18,778 nucleotides of DNA from DASRJX01 sp035649235 (GTDB lineage: Bacteria > Acidobacteriota > Polarisedimenticolia > Gp22-AA2). The translations under genes were made by a program, and so were the position numbers. Numbering within the stretch: the first letter of the stretch is position 1; each line of letters opens with the position of its first letter. This document shows, one piece after another, positions 14,015 through 18,778 of the stretch. Location of the stretch: NCBI GenBank assembly GCA_035649235.1, contig DASRJX010000271.1, forward strand, positions 1 to 18,778. Reading direction: 5' to 3'. The notes under the pieces were generated by a model. It had not been told where the DNA came from, made no database searches, and worked only from the letters and a program-made list of their open reading frames with translations.

Positions 14015-15262
14015 CTAGTCGAAGTCGATCCGGCGCACGCGCTCCCACGGAACGTACTGCTCCGTTCCGCCTTCGGGGAGGACCAGGACGCCCGCGTTCT
14101 TTTCGGTCACGTCCTGGCTCTCTCCGAGCCGGAGCTCGAGCCCGCCCTTGAGGGTGACGTCGCTGGTCTCATCGTCGTGGGGCGCTATCGAACGGACCAT
14201 CCGGAAGGGGATGCTGTACTCGACGCCGTTCCGATCGCCGTTGAGGATCTCCCAGGACTCGCTCTCGTCCAGGTCGAAGACGATCCGGCCCTTGAAGCTG
14301 CGGCCGTCCCGATCGGTGACCGTGCCGCGCAGCGGGGTCGCCGGCTTGTAGTCGGCATAGCCTCGACCGGTGACCGACCCCACGCCGAAGTCGACCTTCT
14401 GGAACGCGTCCCAGGAGACCTTCACCCGACCGAACCGCTCGTCCTCCACGAGGATTCCGCGGATCGACGAATCGACGTCGTTGGTGCCGTGGACGGAGAG
14501 GGTCCGGCCGTCCTTCAGCTCGAGGCGCGAGCGCTTGCGGCTTTCCTTCTCGATGGACCGGATGCCCCCCATCGGTACGGAGATTTTACCGTCCTCGGAG
14601 TAGCCGTCCAGGCGGTCGGTCGACAGGCACTCCTGGCTGTCCCACTGCACGAATCCGTGGAAGACGCCGTCCTCCGTGGTGACGTCGCCGGAGAGGCGCC
14701 GGGCCTCGGGGCTCGCGGCCGCGGGGGCGGCCGCGAAGTCGATGCGCTCGATCTTCTTCCACGGAATCTCGACCCGGCCGTCCTCTGCGTCCTCGATCAC
14801 GATCGTAGCGCCGATGTCGTTGGAGCCGTCGTCGAGAAGATACGTCGTCCCCCCCTTCATGACGACGTCGACCTTCTCGCCGGAGCGCGGCCGGATCTCC
14901 TGGATGTCGCCGAAGCGGGCAATGAACTGGCGCCCCTCGTCCTCCTCGTTCCAGTCGTAATCGATCCTGAGGCCAAGGACCGAGATGCCGCGGTGACTGC
15001 GTTCCGACTCGGGCAGTCGGTCGATGTAGGGGAGCTTCGTCTTCGCCCCGTTGAACAGGTCGTCCCAGTAGGCTTCCTCATCATCCCAACGCAGCAGGCC
15101 GGTGTATTTTCGGCCGCCGTCCGTCTCGACCGTCCCGTAGAGGGCGCCGGTTGGCTCCGTGGCGCCGGAGCCGCGGGCCAGCAACGGCACCTCCACGGAA
15201 GACAGGAGGACGGCGACGGCGACGGCGACGGCGATCCCAGACAACTTCCAGGCGTTGCTCAT
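14015..15262 (-). CDS. Secreted protein with three tandem ~110-residue beta-rich repeats
   Basis: A 415-residue protein with a Sec signal peptide (SGIAVAVAVAVLLSS, residues 8-22; cleavage probably near 30-36) and three repeats at about 41-176, 190-292 and 311-414. Each repeat opens with an L-x-G-x-V-x-x-x-DG pattern and a G-x-x-x-x-D/W-D-x-E segment, continues with a central x-L-K-x-G-x-x-x-x-L strand (VVMKGG, LELKDG, VTLKGG), then a charged D-V/D-I region, and closes with a V-x-V/I-PW/SW-x-x-x-x-x-I/V-DF motif (EIPWKKIERIDF, KVSWDAFQKVDF, YVPWERVRRIDF). The predicted fold is all beta; no known domain is recognised. The ATG at 15262 has AGGAG 7 bases upstream; another ATG at 15301 overlaps the anti-sigma stop but would put a long polar stretch before the signal. 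As third gene of the sigma operon it is probably a target or sensor partner of that pathway. Confidence 0.8.
   Translation of the reverse strand: MSNAWKLSGIAVAVAVAVLLSSVEVPLLARGSGATEPTGALYGTVETDGGRKYTGLLRWDDEEAYWDDLFNGAKTKLPYIDRLPESERSHRGISVLGLRIDYDWNEEDEGRQFIARFGDIQEIRPRSGEKVDVVMKGGTTYLLDDGSNDIGATIVIEDAEDGRVEIPWKKIERIDFAAAPAAASPEARRLSGDVTTEDGVFHGFVQWDSQECLSTDRLDGYSEDGKISVPMGGIRSIEKESRKRSRLELKDGRTLSVHGTNDVDSSIRGILVEDERFGRVKVSWDAFQKVDFGVGSVTGRGYADYKPATPLRGTVTDRDGRSFKGRIVFDLDESESWEILNGDRNGVEYSIPFRMVRSIAPHDDETSDVTLKGGLELRLGESQDVTEKNAGVLVLPEGGTEQYVPWERVRRIDFD
15209..15232. repeat. Hexanucleotide repeat, four copies of GACGGC
   Basis: Four perfect copies of GACGGC run from 15209 to 15232 and encode alternating Ala-Val pairs in the signal-peptide core of the triple-repeat protein. 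Gain or loss of a unit keeps the frame and changes the hydrophobic length by two residues. Confidence 0.9.
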
Positions 15263-15297
15263 GCTGCGGCTCCTCTCCGAACAGGACGTCCCGGTCA

Positions 15298-15909
15298 TCA
15301 TGAACGGCCCCGCGCGGTCTCGGGTGCCGGACTCTCCTCATGCACTTCCTCCGCCGGACGGTGGAGGTCGACCGAACCTTCGTCGTCCGCCGTGTCCCGC
15401 TCCACCTGTCGCATGACCTCGTAGAAGGCCTCCCGGTACCTGCGGTCGGCCCGCAGGACCTCGGAGGTCAGCTCGACGAAGCGCGCGTCGCTCATGCGGC
15501 CGCCGTCCTCTCCCAGCCGGATGGCCTCGCGCGACGGCGGACCGGCCTCGGGCCGGACCGACCTCGCGACGGGCAGCGCGAGGAGGACGATGAGCGCGGC
15601 AGCCGCGGCGGCGAACGCGGCGATCGGAAGCCGGCGGGCCCGAGCCCAGGCCCAGCCGCCTCTCAGCACGGACGCACGCGCTTCCGAAGACCGCTCGATT
15701 CGCTCCCAAAGGCGCGGGGAGGGTTGCTCCGCGAGCGCCTCGGCTCCGGCGGCGGCCAGGAGGCCGGACAGGGCGCGCGCGGAGAGATAGAAGTCGCGGC
15801 AGCGCCCGCAGCGGACCAGGTGGTCCGTCATCTCGAACTGATCCGCCCGCTCCAGCTCCCCGTCGAGCCAGGAGGAAACCAGGGACTCGTACCGTTCGCA
15901 ATCGCTCAT
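15298..15909 (-). CDS. Membrane zinc-finger anti-sigma factor
   Basis: A 203-residue anti-sigma factor of the zinc-binding ZAS (zf-HC2) type, which holds an ECF sigma factor at the membrane. The zinc site is complete: Cys4, then DHLVRCGRC with His30, Cys34 and Cys37. LVSSWLDGELE and a short helix precede it. One membrane helix lies at about 95-115 (IAAFAAAAAALIVLLALPV), followed by a periplasmic tail of about 85 residues with a charged helix (RFVELTSEVLRADRRYREAF) and a Glu/Pro-rich end. The ATG overlaps the sigma stop (ATGA) and has GAGGAG 8 bases upstream inside the sigma gene. The stop overlaps an ATG of the downstream frame in the same way. The periplasmic helix is a plausible signal receiver; there is no separate known sensor domain. 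Confidence 0.88.
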   Translation of the reverse strand: MSDCERYESLVSSWLDGELERADQFEMTDHLVRCGRCRDFYLSARALSGLLAAAGAEALAEQPSPRLWERIERSSEARASVLRGGWAWARARRLPIAAFAAAAAALIVLLALPVARSVRPEAGPPSREAIRLGEDGGRMSDARFVELTSEVLRADRRYREAFYEVMRQVERDTADDEGSVDLHRPAEEVHEESPAPETARGRS

Positions 15910-16469
15910 GACGATGACTCCTCGACCGGGGCCGGACACAGGATGTCGCGCAATTGGCCGATCACCCGCTTCCGCGCCCGATGCACGTTCACTTTCACCT
16001 GCTCGACCGACCAGCCCTGCTCCCGCGCGATGTCGGCGTACGGCTTCTGGTCGAGCACCGCGGCCTGGAACGCCGCCCGTTGCGCCGGGGAGAGCTCCCG
16101 GACCGCCTCCTCCAGACGATCGCGCACCCTGCCGAGATCGATCGCGGCCTCCGGCGAGGCGGCGCCCTGCGCCGAAGTCCTGTCGAGCCCGGCCTCATCC
16201 TTCGGCAGCTCGGAGAACTGCCAGACCCGGGCGCGCCGGCGATCGCTGATCACCAGGTGGTGCGCCGTCGTGAAGAGATAGGCCCGGAGATTGGAGCCCG
16301 GAGCCTCCCCCGCACCGCGCCGCATCGCCCTGACGAACGTCTCCTGCAGGAACTCCTCCGCCAGGTCGCGCCGTCCCACCCGGCTCCGGAGAAACGCCAG
16401 GATCGACGGCCCGTGATCCTGGTAGGCCCGCTGCCACATCGACCGGTCGTGAAGCGCTCCGGACTCCAA
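15906..16469 (-). CDS. ECF RNA polymerase sigma factor
   Basis: A 187-residue group 4 (ECF) sigma factor. Region 2 spans about residues 12-80: YQDHGPSILAFLRSRVG, LAEEFLQETFVRAMRR (core-binding and -10 reading) and LRAYLFTTAHHLVISDRRR. A variable linker (80-112) leads to region 4 (about 116-172) with LSPAQRAAFQAAVLD, a helix-turn-helix YADIAREQGWSVEQVKVNVHRARKR. Several starts are possible. TTG at 16469 is chosen because GGGAGAGG (16477-16484) sits 7 bases upstream and the ECF-like promoter lies just before it. ATG at 16439 lacks a ribosome site, and a longer frame from 16577 would place the putative promoter inside the gene. It is coupled by a 4-bp ATGA overlap to the anti-sigma gene and is probably autoregulated. 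Confidence 0.9.
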   Translation of the reverse strand: MESGALHDRSMWQRAYQDHGPSILAFLRSRVGRRDLAEEFLQETFVRAMRRGAGEAPGSNLRAYLFTTAHHLVISDRRRARVWQFSELPKDEAGLDRTSAQGAASPEAAIDLGRVRDRLEEAVRELSPAQRAAFQAAVLDQKPYADIAREQGWSVEQVKVNVHRARKRVIGQLRDILCPAPVEESSS

Positions 16470-16499
16470 AGGATGGCCTCTCCCGTTTGCCGCGTATTG

Positions 16500-16526
16500 T
16501 GACGCAGGACCCGCCCCGAGGTTACA
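16500..16526 (-). promoter_or_regulatory. Candidate ECF-type autoregulatory promoter
   Basis: On the minus strand, TGTAAC (16526-16521) is followed after exactly 16 bases by CGTC (16504-16501). This matches the general ECF promoter form, with an AAC-containing -35 and a CGTC -10. Transcription would start about 25 bases before the TTG of the sigma gene, with the ribosome site in between. The -35 abuts the left arm of the inverted repeat. Confidence 0.5.
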
Positions 16527-16671
16527 CATGGTGGTGCGCAGCTTGTTGGAAACATCCCGCAAGCGATTGTCTGTCATAGAGTTAATGCCTGTCTCCGGGA
16601 CGCAATCCGGATGACGGGGCCCTGAGCACTCGGGTGCTGCAGACCGAGCCAACAAGCTTCGCACCACCATG
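16527..16671. repeat. 23-bp inverted repeat around a 99-bp core in the sigma/kinase gap
   Basis: The left arm 16527-16549 begins CATGGTGGTGCG and ends AGCTTGTTGG. The right arm 16649-16671 is its reverse complement with one mismatch (C at 16539 against the complement of C at 16660). The arms lie in the 242-bp gap between the divergent sigma and kinase starts. The left arm touches the sigma -35 box and the right arm covers the expected -35 region of the kinase. A pair of operators is the simplest reading; a small terminal-repeat element is the alternative, but no target-site duplication is seen. The core is the least GC-rich part of this gap. Confidence 0.75.
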
Positions 16672-16678
16672 CATGGGA

Positions 16679-16684
16679 TAGGAT
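16679..16684 (+). promoter_or_regulatory. Possible -10 box of the kinase gene
   Basis: TAGGAT matches four of six positions of the housekeeping -10 hexamer. It lies 7 bases after the right arm of the inverted repeat, 10 bases before the ribosome site and 27 before the ATG. No good -35 is seen at the usual distance because that place is taken by the repeat arm, which suggests dependence on a bound protein. Confidence 0.3.
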
Positions 16685-16711
16685 GCGGCTCACAGGGAGG
16701 CAGGGTCGGCG

Positions 16712-18778
16712 ATGGAACCCGGGCAGACGCTCCTGCACTACAGGCTCGCCGAGAAGCTCGGCGAGGGGGGGATGGGTGTCGTGTTCAGGGCCCAGGACAC
16801 CACCCTCGATCGCGATGTCGCGATCAAGGTGCTCCCGCCGATGTTCACCTCCGACGCCGAACGGCTGAGCCGGTTCGAGCGCGAGGCCAAGGTCCTGGCC
16901 TCGCTCAACCACCCGAACGTGGCCGCGATCTATGGCCTGCACCAGTCGGGCGCCGTCCGCTTCCTCGCCATGGAGCTGGTGCCCGGGGAGGACCTGGCGC
17001 AACGCCTGTCGCGCGGCCGGCTGGACGTCCAGGAGGCGCTCGCCGTCGGTCTGGGGATCGCCTCCGCCCTCGAGTACGCGCACGACCACGGCATCGTGCA
17101 CCGGGACCTGAAGCCGGCCAACGTGAAGGTCTCGCCCGAGGGGGCGGTCAAGGTGCTCGACTTCGGCCTGGCGAAGGCGCTCGATCCGGCCTCCGGCGCC
17201 AGCCAGCAGATCGATCCTTCCCTCTCCCCGACGATCACCATCGCCGGCACCCAGGTCGGCCTCATCCTCGGCACGGCGGCGTACATGAGCCCGGAGCAGG
17301 CCTCCGGCAAGCCGGTCGACCGCCGGGCGGACATCTGGGCGTTCGGCGTCGTGCTGTTCGAGATGCTGGGCGGCCGCCAGCTGTTCGCCGGCGAGACCGT
17401 GTCGCACGTCCTGGCGTCCGTCCTCAAGGACGCGCCCGACTGGGGGGCGCTGCCACGCGATCTCGCGCCGCGCCTGCGCGACCTTCTGGAGCGGTGCCTC
17501 CGCAAGGACCGGCAGAAGCGGCTGCAGTCCATCGGCGACGCGCGCGTGATCCTGGAGGAGATCCTCGCCGATCCGCGCGCCGGCGCGTCAGCTGCCACGG
17601 CGGCCGGAGAGGGCGCGCTTGCCGGTGAGGCTGTCCGGGCCGGCGAGGCCGCGCGCGGGCGCGGCGCCCGTCAGGCGCTCCCCTGGCTCGTCGCGGGCGC
17701 GCTCGCGGCGGCCCTGGCCGCCGTCTCCCTCTGGCCGGGACGCGTTCGGCCCGCCGAGGCGCCAGGGCGCGTCGCGCGGTTCCAGATCGCGCTCCCGACC
17801 GGCTTCCGAGCCGCGACCGAGGACTTCCCCTGCCTCGCCATCACAACGGACGGGCGCCGGCTGGCCATCGTCGGGACCGATTCCCAGGGGACCCGCCGCC
17901 TCGTGGTGCGCGACCTGGACCGGATCGAGCCTCTCGTCCTGCAGGACACCGAGAACGCCCAGTCGCCCTTCTTCTCTCCCGATGGCGAGTGGCTCGGGTT
18001 CTTCGCCGGGGGGGCGCTCAAGAAGATCGCGCTCGCCGGCGGCCGGTCGATTCAGCTCGCGACGGTGACCGGGAACAACCGCGGCGCCACCTGGGGGGCG
18101 GACGGGGCCATCTATCTGGCCGACGGGACCCAGGGCGGGATCCTGAAGCTGGCGGCGGACGGCAAGACAGCAGCGCTCACGCAGCCGGACCAGCAGCACA
18201 ACGAGCGCACGCACCGTTGGCCGCACGTGCTTCCCGGCGGGAAGGCGGTGCTGTTCACGGCCGACACCTTCGAGACGACGGAGTTCTACGACGACGCGAC
18301 GATCGCGGCCGTGGACGTCGCCACGGGTGCGCGGCACCCCCTCGTCGAGCAGTCCAGCCTGGCCTCGTACCTTCCCGGCGGCCACCTGGTCTTCGCGCGC
18401 GGCGGCTCGCTCTTCGCCGTGCCGATCGATCCGGGGGCGCTCCGCTCCACTGGAACGCCGACGCTCGTCCTGCAGGGGGTGTCGACCGACGTCGCCTCCG
18501 GCGCGGTCCACTTCGCGGTGTCGGAAAGCGGCGCGCTCTTCTACCTTCCCGGCGATCTGTCGGGCGGCGGCCGCCGGGACCTCATGTGGCTGAGCCCGGA
18601 GGGCAAGCCCGAATCCGCCGGCATCGTGACGGGACACCACGAGATGGTGAGCCTCTCTCCGAACGGCAGCCAGGCGGCGCTCTTGTCGAGCGGGGGGGAG
18701 GCCGGCGAGCTGTTCATCTGGATCGCCGACCTGCGCCGCGGCACGATGAGCCGTCTGACCTTCGAGGGGTACGCGGAG
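16712..18778 (+). CDS. Ser/Thr protein kinase with membrane span and TolB/WD40-like propeller (3' truncated)
   Basis: The frame is open from the ATG at 16712 to the window end (689 codons). Residues 1 to about 275 are a Hanks-type kinase with all catalytic motifs: glycine loop LGEGGMGVVFRAQD, VAIK (Lys39), HRDLKPAN (Asp132), DFGLAK (Asp150) and SPEQASGKPVDRRADIWAFG. A low-complexity Ala/Gly/Arg linker leads to one membrane helix (about 324-343, WLVAGALAAALAAVSLW). The rest is an external beta-propeller of the PD40/TolB-like type, with repeat starts such as SPFFSPDGEWLGFF and MVSLSPNGSQAALL. This layout is frequent in Acidobacteriota; the propeller is presumed to sense a ligand or protein and the kinase to signal inside. 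GGGAGG (16695-16700) lies 11 bases before the ATG. It is divergent from the ECF sigma gene. Confidence 0.92.
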   Translation, partial: MEPGQTLLHYRLAEKLGEGGMGVVFRAQDTTLDRDVAIKVLPPMFTSDAERLSRFEREAKVLASLNHPNVAAIYGLHQSGAVRFLAMELVPGEDLAQRLSRGRLDVQEALAVGLGIASALEYAHDHGIVHRDLKPANVKVSPEGAVKVLDFGLAKALDPASGASQQIDPSLSPTITIAGTQVGLILGTAAYMSPEQASGKPVDRRADIWAFGVVLFEMLGGRQLFAGETVSHVLASVLKDAPDWGALPRDLAPRLRDLLERCLRKDRQKRLQSIGDARVILEEILADPRAGASAATAAGEGALAGEAVRAGEAARGRGARQALPWLVAGALAAALAAVSLWPGRVRPAEAPGRVARFQIALPTGFRAATEDFPCLAITTDGRRLAIVGTDSQGTRRLVVRDLDRIEPLVLQDTENAQSPFFSPDGEWLGFFAGGALKKIALAGGRSIQLATVTGNNRGATWGADGAIYLADGTQGGILKLAADGKTAALTQPDQQHNERTHRWPHVLPGGKAVLFTADTFETTEFYDDATIAAVDVATGARHPLVEQSSLASYLPGGHLVFARGGSLFAVPIDPGALRSTGTPTLVLQGVSTDVASGAVHFAVSESGALFYLPGDLSGGGRRDLMWLSPEGKPESAGIVTGHHEMVSLSPNGSQAALLSSGGEAGELFIWIADLRRGTMSRLTFEGYAE

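Noticed and set aside
16548..16575. A second ECF-like promoter on the plus strand (GGAAAC followed by GTCTGTC)
   Set aside because: Spacing to either GTC does not fit the 16-base rule, and it would give a leader of over 100 bases before the kinase.
16527..16671. Small transposable element with 23-bp terminal repeats
   Set aside because: No target-site duplication flanks the arms and no second copy occurs in the window; kept only as an alternative reading of the inverted repeat.
17588..18640. A 350-codon minus-strand frame opposite the kinase propeller
   Set aside because: The kinase frame is continuous and carries propeller repeats through this region; the antisense product is low-complexity.
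1..18778. CRISPR arrays, tRNA or rRNA genes, integrases or transposases
   Set aside because: I saw no regularly spaced repeats, cloverleaf candidates or recombinase motifs on reading; a dedicated RNA search was not possible.

Overview
This is a GC-rich, gene-dense bacterial chromosome segment with no sign of phage, plasmid, insertion sequence, CRISPR, tRNA or rRNA. The very high GC at third codon positions, the orphan MacB/FtsX-type permease with two permease halves in one chain (a type expanded in Acidobacteriota), the Ser/Thr kinase joined to a WD40/TolB-like propeller, and the zinc-finger anti-sigma/ECF pair together suggest an uncultured Acidobacteriota-like soil or sediment bacterium. 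That placement is inference from gene content only.

Layout. Positions 1-218: the 3' end of a membrane protein gene. Positions 420-4944 (+): a co-directional series of YCII-related protein, two small membrane proteins, an MmcQ/YjbR protein, a DUF7010-like membrane protein, a secreted type I sulfatase and a four-helix membrane protein. Most junctions are 2-4 bp gaps or overlaps. Positions 5000-8884 (-): a tight three-gene run of orphan ABC-type permease, Tat-signal FAD oxidoreductase (probably with a CTG start) and an 83-residue membrane protein. Positions 9116-9733 (+): a DUF1801/OmdA protein, convergent with two tandem paralogous membrane glycosyltransferases (9748-13904, -). Each carries a PA14-like domain between its first and second membrane spans. 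Positions 14015-16469 (-): an ECF sigma factor, its membrane zinc-finger anti-sigma factor and a secreted protein made of three repeats. Positions 16712-18778 (+): a divergent Ser/Thr kinase with a sensor-like propeller, cut by the window end.

How the parts may work together. The sigma, anti-sigma and triple-repeat genes are translationally coupled or nearly so. They are preceded by a sequence that fits an ECF promoter (TGTAAC, 16 nt, CGTC), so an autoregulated envelope-sensing unit is likely, with the repeat protein as its secreted product or sensor partner. The 99-bp gap between two arms of a 23-bp inverted repeat separates this unit from the kinase gene, so both may answer to one DNA-binding regulator. 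This sigma/anti-sigma/repeat-protein unit with its unusual divergent control region is the best candidate in the window for an undescribed system. The PA14-glycosyltransferase pair is the second.

Starts were chosen from ribosome binding sites and protein features, and several are non-ATG (TTG for the sulfatase and sigma genes, GTG for two genes, CTG proposed for the oxidoreductase). Long open frames antisense to the listed genes are GC-driven shadows and were left out.
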